Shown in pieces: positions 1 through 7,821 of a stretch of DNA of 37,319 bases (positions within the stretch are counted from its first letter, which is position 1; each line of letters opens with the position of its first letter). The stretch comes from Phycisphaerae bacterium (GTDB lineage: Bacteria; Planctomycetota; Phycisphaerae; Phycisphaerales; SM1A02). Under the pieces are notes generated by a model. It did no database searches, had not been told where the DNA came from, and was given only the letters and a program-made list of their open reading frames with translations. Location: positions 1 through 37,319 of the forward strand of contig VGXL01000011.1 in assembly GCA_016873315.1 (NCBI GenBank), read 5' to 3'. The translations under genes were made by a program, and so were the position numbers.

Positions 1-762
1 GAAGTCAGGCTTCATGCCGCGCGAGACTGTTCCGCGCACCGTGACGGTCCCCTTCTCGCTCAGAAGCGGCTTGGCAAAGGCTTCCGCATCCTGCGCGCCG
101 AGGAATTCCAGCGAAAACACGCGGCTCTCCATCTGCCGGCGGGCAGCATCGAGTTCCGCCAGTTCCTTCTTGGTGTAGACCAGGATGAAGTCGCCCTCTT
201 GCCGGCTTGCGAAGCCGCGCACCTCGAGCACGGCCTGCAGCGCGGCATCGAAGGGCACATCGAACAGATTGACCGTGACCTTGCCCTTGACGCCCTCGCT
301 GGCCACGATGTTGCGCTGCGTCTTGATGCTGAAGAGCTCAAGCAGCGTGACGATGTCCATGCCCTGGGCCTGCAGGGTCACGGTGCCATGAGGCGTGATT
401 TCGATGATCGGCGCCGGTGGCGGATCCGCCGTCTCAGCTGACGGTGCCTCGAGCGCCGGGGACTCTTGGTCTGCAGCGGTGGCCGCGGTTGCACCGGCGT
501 CGGTGGCTTCTGAGGCTGGAGTGGCGTGGGTCGGCGCGGGCGTTGGCGCCGGCGCGGACTGCGAAGCTGGTGTCGATGCCGGCGCGGCCTGCGGAGCTGG
601 CGCTGCTGCTGGCGCGGCCTGCTTCGAACCCGCTGCGGGCGCTTGTGCGTGAACGGCGACGGTGCCAACCGCGAGCAGCATTGTTGCCGTGATCAGCGAC
701 GGCACTCCAAGCGAGCGGCTTGCGATGAAACGCGGCGAAGTTGTCCTACGCGATCCGTGCAT
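1..762 (-). CDS. Secretin, N-terminal part (PilQ/GspD-like), cut by left edge
   Basis: Outer-membrane secretin channel of a type IV pilus/type II secretion system; 254 residues are visible and the frame is open to position 1. The N-terminus has basic residues and a hydrophobic segment (about 20-38) ending in an Ala-X-Ala-type signal peptidase site (VAVHAQA). An Ala/Pro-rich low-complexity linker (about 40-118) follows, then an STN/N0-like domain (about 119-200) containing VTVNLFDVPFDAALQAVL, the typical pattern of secretin N0 domains, and the start of the next N domain (RVFSLEFLGAQDAEAFAKPL). The ATG at 760-762 is chosen because GGAAGGA lies 3 nt upstream of it on the minus strand. It is the last visible gene of a leftward minor-pseudopilin operon. 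PilQ and GspD cannot be told apart without the missing C-terminal pore domain. Confidence 0.85.
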   Translation of the reverse strand, partial: MHGSRRTTSPRFIASRSLGVPSLITATMLLAVGTVAVHAQAPAAGSKQAAPAAAPAPQAAPASTPASQSAPAPTPAPTHATPASEATDAGATAATAADQESPALEAPSAETADPPPAPIIEITPHGTVTLQAQGMDIVTLLELFSIKTQRNIVASEGVKGKVTVNLFDVPFDAALQAVLEVRGFASRQEGDFILVYTKKELAELDAARRQMESRVFSLEFLGAQDAEAFAKPLLSEKGTVTVRGTVSRGMKPDF

Positions 763-775
763 CGGTCCTTCCGAG

Positions 776-811
776 CCCGCGTCCTGCGGGCGGTGTCGGC
801 ACTCCGACACC
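776..811 (-). other. Two tandem hairpins between pseudopilin gene and secretin
   Basis: Positions 792-799 and 804-811 form a perfect 8-bp stem (GGTGTCGG/CCGACACC) with a 4-nt loop. Positions 776-780 and 786-790 form a 5-bp GC stem (CCCGC/GCGGG) with a 5-nt loop. No T-run follows either, so a classical intrinsic terminator is not indicated. The second hairpin ends 4 nt before the secretin Shine-Dalgarno sequence. An mRNA-processing, partial-termination or translation-control role is possible. Confidence 0.5.
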
Positions 812-857
812 TCGGCTGCATCGGCATTCGCGTGGAGTACGGTGAGAATTGGTGTGT

Positions 858-1352
858 TCAAGGGCTTGCGTACCAGCGCTCCGTCATGCCTCCTGTGGTC
901 GGAGCGATTTCCAGTTCCAACCTGTCCGACGCCCCTGGGATGGACAGTTCGACGATGGGGGCCGTGGCGCCGGGAGCGACGGCCAAGGCCCCATAATGAT
1001 TGAATGCAAGCACGCCAGAAGCGGCTCCTGCGATCGCGACGCGCACATTCATGGCTTCCTCAAAGCCCCCCGGACCGAAGGTCACCACGGTGTTCTGAGC
1101 ACCGCGCGCCAGCGTGTACCCCTGCGTGCCGATCGTGAGCACTGCCGGTTCGGTCGGGTTCGCCAGACTCCACGCCTGAGCCGCCATGACATCGGCGCAG
1201 AGTCGTTCACGCGCGGCGATCAGTCGGCCATGCGACGAATCGAGCATCGCGGGGAGCACCACGGCCGCCACGCTGCTGATGATCACCAGCACGATCGACA
1301 ATTCGACCAGGCTGAAGGCTCGGCGGCTCCGGTGGTGCATGGCTGGGCTCAT
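858..1352 (-). CDS. Minor pseudopilin, GspH/FimT-like
   Basis: A 164-residue type II secretion/type IV pilus minor pseudopilin. The prepilin peptidase site is R-A/F-S-L-V-E-L near residues 10-17, with Ala rather than Gly at -1 and Glu at +5. A hydrophobic helix (LSIVLVIISSVAAVVLPAML) follows, and the C-terminal part looks like a small globular beta-rich domain. It is the fourth pseudopilin of the leftward operon: its ATG follows the stop of the GspK-like gene directly (TGAATG). An internal Met at residue 5 could also serve as start. GspH-like is chosen from size and from company with I, J and K types; the exact subtype is an inference. Confidence 0.8.
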   Translation of the reverse strand: MSPAMHHRSRRAFSLVELSIVLVIISSVAAVVLPAMLDSSHGRLIAARERLCADVMAAQAWSLANPTEPAVLTIGTQGYTLARGAQNTVVTFGPGGFEEAMNVRVAIAGAASGVLAFNHYGALAVAPGATAPIVELSIPGASDRLELEIAPTTGGMTERWYASP

Positions 1353-3101
1353 TCAGAAATCGACTCGGATACGGGTTGGAATCGACTGGGATCCGCCACG
1401 CGGCGGCGGCGCGCCTTCGGTGAGCCCCGTGATGTCATCGAGCGCGTGGTCGTAGAAGAAGCTGGCCGAGTTGCGCATGATGACGTGGTTCGCGCAGATG
1501 CGACCGTAGATCTCTGTCTTCCCGCGGAGCCACACAGGATTGGTCGGCATGAAGATCGAACCGATCACGGAACTGTTGTTGAAGTCCCAGAGGAAGATCG
1601 AGCTCAAGAACGCGGGATCGGGGTAGATGCGCACGCGCCACGGCTCCATGTACTGCGGCTCAGCTGGCGCATGATCGCTGCATGCGTTCGCCTGCCACTG
1701 ACCCATCCACGCCTTCTTGTGCGGATCGCCCTGCTTGAGTGAGGCACTCGATTCGCTCGCGCAGACCCACTCCTTCCCGACCCACGAGCCGGTCATCGCC
1801 ATGTCGTAGGCCACGAACAGCAAGAGTTGCGAGTTTTCCTTGAGTTCGATGGTGCTGTTGGTGCTCGCGAAGCTCTTGGCATCCAGATCGAACCACATGC
1901 GGGCCTTCATCACGATCTTGACGTTCCCGTTGATGATGAGCTTGCTGTTTTCAAGCTTGAGCTTGTCATCGATCCGGTACACGCCGCTGTTCATGGTCAC
2001 GGTGCTGCCGTTCACGATGTTCATGTCGCCGCCACCGATCGGGATCCCGAAAAACTCGTTGCACTTGACGCGCATGGGATTGAGCGTGATGGTGGTCGCG
2101 CTGTAGGTCTTGTTGCCAGTGATCGTGGTTCCGCCCGCAAAGCTCGGCTCAGCCGGGGGCTGGATCGGGCGTGCACTCTCGCCCTGCGCCATGCGCACCA
2201 CCTCCACCTCGTCCGCGCTGCCTCCCGAGACGGTCACACTCTGCGCACCGTATGGATGGTGCAGGTACGCGCCGATCTCGTAGTCATAGGAGTTCGGGAG
2301 AACTTCCCAGTTCGCTGCGACGAGCGGGTTGCCGCCAAGAAAGCGATACAGCGTGTCAGCTGTGCCGTAGCTCAGGTGCGCCACGCCGGCCAGCGCAGCA
2401 CGCTTGACCGTTGCCGATTGGCTCGCGATGGCCGTGGCCATCGACGCTTGGGTTCCGGGCACATCGACTGGCGCGCCTTCGAAGTACGCGCCCTCGCCGA
2501 GTTCGACGCCCTCCATGCCGAACCACCCGCGTTCAGCCTGCGTGCCGATGTTGATGGGCAGTTCCTGCTCGCTCGTCGGAGCACGCTCCCACCGCCCAAC
2601 GAAGTTGTCGCCTTCCATCGTCATGAGCTTGTTCGCGAAGATCGCGTACTGGCCCTTCACGAGGGATTGCAGCGAAAGCTGCGCGGTCATGCCGTAACTC
2701 GTCCCGCCGATCGTGACCGTGATGCCTGCTTCAAACTCCGTCGTCGCGGCACCAGGGGCTGCGCCAGTCGCCACATCAGAGATCGAGACATTGAGCACAG
2801 CCCCGTTGCTCATGACATAGTTCTGGAGCAACACACCGTCGCTCAGGGCGGCGCGCCACTGAGCGGCCAGCGTCGCATCGGGTTCCTGAAAGATTCGCGC
2901 GAGCATCTCGCGCGACAACGCAAGGCCCTCGGCTGCGGCGAGCCGGCTTTGCGCGGCCTGCGCCATGTTGGCGCCGATCTCGACCGAGCCCGATCGAGTC
3001 TTCACGAAGGCCGTGCCGGCGGTCGCCGCAACACCGAGGGCGAACAGGGCCATCACGAGGGCCGCGCCACGGCGGCGCGATTGCTTGGAGCGCTTCATCA
3101 T
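1353..3101 (-). CDS. Large GspK/PilX-like minor pseudopilin with beta-helix-like C-terminal domain
   Basis: A 582-residue protein beginning with a PilX/GspK-type N-terminus: basic residues, then RRGAALVMALFALGVAA. It has no Glu at +5, as is usual for GspK, the tip subunit. Residues about 35-130 contain the helical linker typical of these proteins (AQSRLAAAEGLALSREML). The C-terminal half (about 325-565) is rich in short beta repeats such as GSTVTMNSGVYRIDDKLKLE, GNVKIVMK and GSIFMPTNPVWLRGKTEIYG, and ends with an aromatic-Tyr-Asp-His-Ala-Leu element. It resembles the DUF7305/bactofilin-like beta-helix domains of other PilX-like proteins. It overlaps the upstream GspJ-like gene by 4 nt. It is much longer than a typical GspK (about 320 residues). 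The domain assignment is by eye. Confidence 0.75.
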   Translation of the reverse strand: MMKRSKQSRRRGAALVMALFALGVAATAGTAFVKTRSGSVEIGANMAQAAQSRLAAAEGLALSREMLARIFQEPDATLAAQWRAALSDGVLLQNYVMSNGAVLNVSISDVATGAAPGAATTEFEAGITVTIGGTSYGMTAQLSLQSLVKGQYAIFANKLMTMEGDNFVGRWERAPTSEQELPINIGTQAERGWFGMEGVELGEGAYFEGAPVDVPGTQASMATAIASQSATVKRAALAGVAHLSYGTADTLYRFLGGNPLVAANWEVLPNSYDYEIGAYLHHPYGAQSVTVSGGSADEVEVVRMAQGESARPIQPPAEPSFAGGTTITGNKTYSATTITLNPMRVKCNEFFGIPIGGGDMNIVNGSTVTMNSGVYRIDDKLKLENSKLIINGNVKIVMKARMWFDLDAKSFASTNSTIELKENSQLLLFVAYDMAMTGSWVGKEWVCASESSASLKQGDPHKKAWMGQWQANACSDHAPAEPQYMEPWRVRIYPDPAFLSSIFLWDFNNSSVIGSIFMPTNPVWLRGKTEIYGRICANHVIMRNSASFFYDHALDDITGLTEGAPPPRGGSQSIPTRIRVDF

Positions 3102-3826
3102 GATCCACCTCCACAGATTGGATGGACATCGGGAAACGGCAGGTGTTCGTCAAGGCGGACATCCAGGCGTAGCTCTTCTTCCCCCGTCGGGTCGCCCGCG
3201 TCGTCGAGGCGTTCGCGCATGAACGCAAACTCAACGCCCAGCGAGCGATTGGTGCAGATGCTGGTCGTTCCGTAGGTGAACTGTGGTGCAGCCGCCACGA
3301 CGCCGTCTCGAGCCATCGGTGCAAGGCCCTCGGCGATCGGGAAGATGGTCAGTTGCCCGGCGGCACGAAGATCCTCAAAGACGCTGTTCCAGTACGCCGC
3401 ATCCACCGTGAAGTAGCGATCGCCCTGCCCTGCCGGAATGGTCGCCGGATTCACGACCGCTTCCTTCAGCGACCACGAGCCATCGGCTTCCTGCTCGAAG
3501 AGCAGCCAGTGCAGTTCGTCCGCCGTCAGGTTGATCAGATCGAACGCCGATTCGGAGCCTGAGCCCGAATCCTCAAGCATTTCCGACGGCAGCCAAAGAA
3601 GCGTGCGCTGTTGTCCCTGCTCGAGCACCATGCGGCTTTCAAGCAGCAGACGCGAGACATGGGCCTGCACGGCAGCGGTCCGCACGATGGCCGCCGCGCG
3701 GACATCCTGCAGTCGCAAGGCGCGGTGGAACGTCCCGAGGAATCCAGCCACAGCACCGGCGACCATCGTCACCGTGACCGTGGCCACCATCAGTTCAAGC
3801 AAGGTGAATGCGCGAGGACGCCTCAT
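3098..3826 (-). CDS. Minor pseudopilin, GspJ/PilW-like
   Basis: A 242-residue minor pseudopilin. After a short basic leader (MRRPR) comes the A/FTLLELMVATVTV prepilin site and a hydrophobic helix to about residue 30. The C-terminal 200 residues would be the periplasmic domain and contain the pattern LINLTADELHWLLFE. The length and the position between the GspI- and GspK-like genes fit GspJ or PilW. It overlaps both neighbours by 4 nt (3823-3826 and 3098-3101), so translation is probably coupled. In type II systems the I, J and K subunits form the pseudopilus tip complex, and the order I-J-K here suggests the same. Confidence 0.8.
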   Translation of the reverse strand: MRRPRAFTLLELMVATVTVTMVAGAVAGFLGTFHRALRLQDVRAAAIVRTAAVQAHVSRLLLESRMVLEQGQQRTLLWLPSEMLEDSGSGSESAFDLINLTADELHWLLFEQEADGSWSLKEAVVNPATIPAGQGDRYFTVDAAYWNSVFEDLRAAGQLTIFPIAEGLAPMARDGVVAAAPQFTYGTTSICTNRSLGVEFAFMRERLDDAGDPTGEEELRLDVRLDEHLPFPDVHPICGGGS

Positions 3827-4314
3827 GGCGATGCCCCCTGCGTTTCTTCCCAGGTCTCTGGCCGGAATCGACGCAGCACAGCGAGTTCGCGTTCCGCACC
3901 ATCCTCATCGAGGTCGTAGACGGTCACGGTGACTTGCCATCCAGACAGCACCAATCCGGAAAAGCCAGGAATCGCTTGCGGCTCAGCGGCCACGGTGGTG
4001 CGACGCCCCATCTCTTCCATCAAGCCAGGCATGGCAGTTCCATCGGATGCCAACAGCGCGCCGGGCTCTTCGTGGCCAGCAAGATTCGGCACCAGTCCAT
4101 AGTCGGTCGTGAGTGCCTGCGACATGCGGCTCTCGGCGCACGCTGCAGCGAGCGTGATGCGCAAGGCGTCTTCTTGTGCGGCGATGCCCGCACTGATCGC
4201 CGTCGAGGCTGCCGCTGCGGCCATGGCCACGATGACCAAGGACACGAGGCATTCCACCAGCGTGAAGGCGCGTCGCGCACTGTTCATGAGGAATGTGGTC
4301 GGACGAATCGACAT
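3823..4314 (-). CDS. Minor pseudopilin, GspI/PilV-like (first gene of leftward operon)
   Basis: A 163-residue minor pseudopilin with a longer leader (MSIRPTTFLMNSARRA) followed by FTLVECLVSLVIVAMAAAAA, which carries Ala at -1 and Glu at +5. An alternative start is the Met at residue 10 (MNSARRA), giving a more usual short leader of 7 residues. The C-terminal domain includes LVLSGWQVTVTVYDLDEDG, consistent with the beta-sheet of GspI/PilV proteins. It is the first gene of the leftward operon and faces the major pseudopilin gene across a 200-bp intergenic region. Confidence 0.78.
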   Translation of the reverse strand: MSIRPTTFLMNSARRAFTLVECLVSLVIVAMAAAAASTAISAGIAAQEDALRITLAAACAESRMSQALTTDYGLVPNLAGHEEPGALLASDGTAMPGLMEEMGRRTTVAAEPQAIPGFSGLVLSGWQVTVTVYDLDEDGAERELAVLRRFRPETWEETQGASP

Positions 4315-4514
4315 AGCGCTTCATCCAGAACCTCCGATCTGGCGGAATCGACGCAAGCAACAGCTTTCGCGCTCATCGTGAAAAAAAAGTGCTCGATCGC
4401 TTGAGTCGCCCCTCTCTGCATCCGACGCTCTTCCCGGCGGACATTTGGAACCGCGGGGACCGTCCCTGGCAGCCAACCGCCAACGCAAGGTTCCAGCCTT
4501 TAGGAGGGCTTCCC
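4315..4514. promoter_or_regulatory. Divergent intergenic region between minor-pseudopilin and major-pseudopilin operons
   Basis: Two hundred bases separate divergent start codons, so promoters for both pilus operons should lie here. It contains an A-tract (4380-4388) and a small dyad GGGAC-C-GTCCC at 4456-4466. No convincing sigma-70 -35/-10 pair was recognised on either strand. The strong Shine-Dalgarno AGGAGG at 4502-4507 serves the rightward pilin gene. Confidence 0.5.
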
Positions 4515-4922
4515 ATGACGACTCAGTACGCCTCGACCAACGGAAACAACAGCACGTGGACCAATGGCAAGCGCGGCGGTAAGCGCGCCTTCACCCTGAT
4601 CGAAATCCTCATCGTGGTGGTGATCTTGGGTGTGCTCGCCGCCCTGGTCGTGCCCAGCGTGACCAGCGCTCTGGATGACGCGAAGACCGAAGCTGCCGAA
4701 GCTCGCGGCTCGCAGATTCTGACCATGGTCACCCGCTTCAACCAGTTCCAGCCCGGTGGCGCTTCGATCTCCCTGCCCTCGGCGGCCGGTGCGATCACCA
4801 CCACCGAACTCGACAAGCTCGTGACCGCGGGCTACTGCGAAAGCGACGACATCACGAACCAGCTGACCAACAACACGACCTGGTACTACGACCCGACCAC
4901 CAAGACGATCGCGCCGCAGTGA
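4515..4922 (+). CDS. Major pseudopilin, GspG/PilA-like
   Basis: A 135-residue type IV pilin-like protein that would form the (pseudo)pilus fibre. The ATG at 4515 is chosen over an upstream in-frame ATG (4389) because AGGAGG sits 7 nt before it. An unusually long polar leader (MTTQYASTNGNNSTWTNGK) is followed by the cleavage site KRA/FTLIEILIVVVILGVL with Glu at +5. The C-terminal domain ends with the GspG-like segment TTWYYDPTTKTIAPQ. The leader of about 25 residues is longer than the 6-10 usual for type IVa pilins. A strong hairpin follows the stop codon, consistent with more transcript for the pilin than for the pilM genes downstream. Confidence 0.88.
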   Translation: MTTQYASTNGNNSTWTNGKRGGKRAFTLIEILIVVVILGVLAALVVPSVTSALDDAKTEAAEARGSQILTMVTRFNQFQPGGASISLPSAAGAITTTELDKLVTAGYCESDDITNQLTNNTTWYYDPTTKTIAPQ

Positions 4923-4949
4923 TCCTGTCGGTTGGAACCTGAAGACGCG

Positions 4950-4983
4950 GCGCGCCGTGCACGGGCAACCGTGCGCGGCGCGC
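4950..4983 (+). terminator. Strong hairpin with GNRA-type loop after the major pseudopilin gene
   Basis: Positions 4950-4964 (GCGCGCCGTGCACGG) pair with 4969-4983 across 15 bp, including one G-T wobble, closing a GCAA tetraloop of the GNRA class. It lies 27 nt after the pilin stop and 36 nt before pilM. No T-run follows, so it may act as a partial terminator or as an mRNA 3'-end stabiliser that favours pilin over the downstream genes. Confidence 0.6.
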
Positions 4984-5019
4984 AGCACGAAGGGACCGAG
5001 TGAAACTGGAGGGAATCGC

Positions 5020-6036
5020 ATGTTCAAGGCACTCGCACCACGAACGGACATCGCCATCGACTTCGGCACCGACCGAACCCGGCTGGTGCAATTGAGCCAG
5101 GATGGGCTCGACGCGACCATCGATGCGGCGACCGAATTCGAAGCCTCGCCCTTCGCGACCTCGGGCGCCGAGATCACGATTGAGCCAGGTTTCGTGCAAG
5201 CGCTTCGGTGCGCACTGAAGTCCGGCGGATTCGCCGGCCGTCGATGCGCCCTCACGATTCCGTGTTCGTCACTCTTGGTGGACACGGCCGAACTGCCGCT
5301 CCTGGCGAAGGACGAACTCGTTCAAGGCGCGATTTGGGAGGCCGTTGACCGATTCGGCCTCGATCGCGATGCCATCCATCTGGGCACGCTGCCGCTCGGC
5401 AACGGAAGCCGTTCTGGTGGCGCGACCGAACATCTGCTGGTGGGCATCCGGCGCCAGGTCGCCATGGCCCTGACCGATTGCGTTGCGCGCGTGGGACTTG
5501 AACCCACGCGCATCGAAGCTGCACCGCTGGCCGCACTTCGCACCGCTTGGCGCGGCATGAAGATGGCCACGGCAGGCGGCTGCTTCGCCGTGCTTCATCT
5601 TGAAGATGGCAAGGCTGGATTGAGCATCATGTCTGGCTCCGGCCTCGCGTTCCACCGCGCGTTCGATTGGAAGCCGGCCTCGAGCGGCGGATCGAAGGCT
5701 GACTGGATTCCCGTCGAGGGCGAGGATCCAGGAACCGCCCGGGTTTTCCGCTGGTACGGCTTGGCCGAAGAAACACTGCAGTGCTTCCGCCACATCGATC
5801 GCAAACTCGGCGGCGCATGGCCATCGCAACTGGTCCTCACCGGGCCGGCGGCGACGGATCCCGCGCTGACCACAGCGCTCTCGAGCGTGTGCAGTGTGCA
5901 CGCGCTCGCCGTCGGGCTCGCGCCTGGCGTGGAGCAAGGCGTGCTCGATCCCATGGCATCGCCGTGCGCATGGAGCGCCGCGCTCGGCAGCGCGCTCTCT
6001 GGACAAGCGAGCAGCAGCGGACGGAGGGCCGCATGA
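5020..6036 (+). CDS. pilM: PilM-like actin-fold ATPase
   Basis: A 338-residue cytoplasmic protein of the PilM/GspL-N family, which links the platform and PilN at the inner membrane. The ATG at 5020 is supported by GGAGGG 7 nt upstream; an in-frame ATG at 4957 would fall inside the preceding hairpin and lacks a ribosome site. The N-terminus shows the actin-type phosphate-1 pattern IAIDFGTDRTRLVQL (residues 11-25). Later segments match PilM: LLVDTAELPLLAKDEL, VGLEPTRIEAAPLAAL and VLTGPAATDP. The stop overlaps the pilN start (ATGA). Sequence divergence is high, so the assignment also leans on gene order. Confidence 0.82.
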   Translation: MFKALAPRTDIAIDFGTDRTRLVQLSQDGLDATIDAATEFEASPFATSGAEITIEPGFVQALRCALKSGGFAGRRCALTIPCSSLLVDTAELPLLAKDELVQGAIWEAVDRFGLDRDAIHLGTLPLGNGSRSGGATEHLLVGIRRQVAMALTDCVARVGLEPTRIEAAPLAALRTAWRGMKMATAGGCFAVLHLEDGKAGLSIMSGSGLAFHRAFDWKPASSGGSKADWIPVEGEDPGTARVFRWYGLAEETLQCFRHIDRKLGGAWPSQLVLTGPAATDPALTTALSSVCSVHALAVGLAPGVEQGVLDPMASPCAWSAALGSALSGQASSSGRRAA

Positions 6037-6692
6037 ACGAGTTCCATGTCAATCTCCTTCCGCCAGAAGCACTGCGCCATGCGGGGATTCGGCTGCGCCG
6101 TCGCGTCGTCGCGCTGGCTGCGACCGCGTTCGCCGTCACGCTTGGCGGACTCGCCGCGCACAGCTTCAACGAGAGCCGATCGGCCGCAATTCGCGTGGCC
6201 GTCGCGCAGGATCTGCGCGAGAGCGCCCAGAGCATCGATGATGTGCATGCCATGCTCATGGCTGAGCGCGAACACTTGAAGCGCCTCGTGTCGTGCCAGC
6301 AAACCGTGGCCCTTCCGGCCCAGGCGAGCGATGTGATCGCCACGATCAGCCATCTCCTGCCTGATGGCGTCTCGCTGCATGCCATGAAGATCAGCATCAG
6401 CGAGTCCAAGCCGACCGTTGCGCGCGGCCAGGCCCAACCTGCCCCCGCCAACCAGCAGGGCCAGCCCAAGCCTGTCACGCTCGATGTCGCGCTCGCCGGT
6501 CACAGCATGACCTTGGCCGCCGTCTCGGAGTTCGAGCAGCGCCTGAGCGCACGCGCACCATTTGTGAGCGTCAGGCGCAACGAAGTCAAGCAAGACGGCT
6601 CGGGGGAGCAGGCCTTCAGCCTCACCGTCCGCGTCGACCCGTGGGCACAGCCCGACGGCGCTGAACGAGTCGTTTCAAGGAGCAAGCCATGA
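6033..6692 (+). CDS. pilN: PilN-like inner-membrane assembly protein
   Basis: A 219-residue bitopic membrane protein. The N-terminus MNEFHVNLLPPEALR carries the NLLP motif that docks PilN onto PilM. A transmembrane helix follows (about 24-42), then a coiled-coil region (about 43-85) and a ferredoxin-like periplasmic domain with a Pro/Gln-rich insert (about 133-150). The ATG overlaps the pilM stop by 4 nt, and a GGAGGG Shine-Dalgarno precedes it. PilN pairs with PilO to form the inner-membrane alignment complex. Confidence 0.82.
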   Translation: MNEFHVNLLPPEALRHAGIRLRRRVVALAATAFAVTLGGLAAHSFNESRSAAIRVAVAQDLRESAQSIDDVHAMLMAEREHLKRLVSCQQTVALPAQASDVIATISHLLPDGVSLHAMKISISESKPTVARGQAQPAPANQQGQPKPVTLDVALAGHSMTLAAVSEFEQRLSARAPFVSVRRNEVKQDGSGEQAFSLTVRVDPWAQPDGAERVVSRSKP

Positions 6693-7279
6693 CGAGCTGG
6701 CCCACCATCAGTCGCGAATCCGCCTTGGCCGCTGGCACCACGCTGGCCGGGACCATCGTCGTGCTCGGCATGTTCGTGGTGCCGAACTACGCGCGCGCCT
6801 CTGATCTGCAGCGCCAGCGCGCCAAGCTCGAGCAGAGCACCGAGCAGTACTTGGCCAAGCGAGCGGATCTTGAACGCCTTCAGGGCGAGGTGACCACCCT
6901 TCGTCGGGACGTCGAACATGAGTGGCGGATGGTGCCGAACTCCCCTGCCGAGAGCCGGCTCGGCGATGCCGTCAGCCGAAGCGTCGATGGCAAAAGTGTG
7001 CTGGAAAACTCAGTCAAGCTCGGTGAGCCGATGGACTTCGCTCCGGCGGGTTCGAAGCCTGGCGACTTCCAGCGGCGAAGCGTGCGCGTGGACATGGTTG
7101 GCGACTTCGCCGCGGTCTTCGATGTGATCAACTCGATCGACGACAGCCGCGCGTGGAATCGAATCTCGAGCATCGATCTGCGAAGGACCGACGGAAGTTC
7201 GATCGCAGCCCAGATCGACCTTGAGGAGTACTTCCTCGCGCCGCCATCTGCGCAGAGTCCGAGCGGAGGCACACCATGA
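6689..7279 (+). CDS. pilO: PilO-like inner-membrane assembly protein
   Basis: A 196-residue bitopic protein with a transmembrane helix at about 14-33 (ALAAGTTLAGTIVVLGMFVV). A coiled coil with Leu/Arg heptads spans about 38-75, and a ferredoxin-like periplasmic domain contains VDMVGDFAAVFDVINSID, a pattern common in PilO/GspM proteins. It overlaps pilN by 4 nt and the next gene by 4 nt. Family identity is supported mainly by architecture, size and position. Confidence 0.78.
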   Translation: MTSWPTISRESALAAGTTLAGTIVVLGMFVVPNYARASDLQRQRAKLEQSTEQYLAKRADLERLQGEVTTLRRDVEHEWRMVPNSPAESRLGDAVSRSVDGKSVLENSVKLGEPMDFAPAGSKPGDFQRRSVRVDMVGDFAAVFDVINSIDDSRAWNRISSIDLRRTDGSSIAAQIDLEEYFLAPPSAQSPSGGTP

Positions 7280-7791
7280 GTGCAGTCTCTTCAACTTGGA
7301 ACGAGTGGTGCAGCAAGCTCGGCGTGAATCCCAAGCAGTTCGCGCTGCTCGGAGGCGTGGCGATCGCCGCAGTCGGTCTGCTGATGTTCAAGGTCGCTGG
7401 CCCCGCCAAGCCTGCCAAAGCCTCAGCCGCCAAGCCAGACGCGGTGGCTTCTGCTCCGGAGCCCGCTCGGCCCAAGCCCGTCGAGTTCGTGCTCGAGGAG
7501 CATCCATCCGGTAATCCGTTCGCTCCCCTGAACTTCTCGGCCTCGAATGCGGTGCGACAGGCCCGATCTGGCGAGGGCGCGCCCGTGGCGTCGCCCGCTG
7601 CCCCTGCGGCGTTCGACCTGACTGCCACGCTGTCGGGCGAGTTTGCGGTCATCAATGGCAGGACCGTCCGCCGCGGGGACGCTGTTACCGAGCCATCCAC
7701 AGGGATTTCTTGGGTCGTGCGAGAGATCGGGCTTCGGCATGCCGAACTTGAATCCGATGGTCGAGTGGTGAGGATCGCCCTGGACGGGTGA
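7276..7791 (+). CDS. PilP/GspC-like membrane protein
   Basis: A 171-residue protein with one membrane helix (about 23-42, ALLGGVAIAAVGLLMF), an Ala/Lys/Pro-rich linker (about 43-75) and a small C-terminal beta domain. The C-terminal segment (FDLTATLSGEFAVINGRTVRRGD onward, then VVREIGLRHAELES) resembles the beta-sandwich of PilP and the homology region of GspC, which contacts the secretin N0 domain. Its position after pilO supports this, but primary-sequence similarity is weak. The ATG overlaps the pilO stop by 4 nt. Confidence 0.65.
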   Translation: MSAVSSTWNEWCSKLGVNPKQFALLGGVAIAAVGLLMFKVAGPAKPAKASAAKPDAVASAPEPARPKPVEFVLEEHPSGNPFAPLNFSASNAVRQARSGEGAPVASPAAPAAFDLTATLSGEFAVINGRTVRRGDAVTEPSTGISWVVREIGLRHAELESDGRVVRIALDG

Positions 7792-7797
7792 TCCTCT

Positions 7798-7811
7798 GAC
7801 TCCTCGGAGTC
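7798..7811 (+). other. Small perfect hairpin just before the ATPase ribosome-binding site
   Basis: GACTCC and GGAGTC form a 6-bp stem with a 2-base loop directly before GGGAGG, the Shine-Dalgarno of the GspE/PilB gene. It lies in the only non-overlapping junction (30 nt) between pilM and gspF. The tight loop makes a stable RNA hairpin uncertain. Confidence 0.35.
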
Positions 7812-7821
7812 GGGAGGCACG

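Noticed and set aside
1827..3275. 482-codon open frame antisense to the GspK-like and GspJ-like genes
   Set aside because: It spans the junction of two coupled genes and has no start signal or motif.
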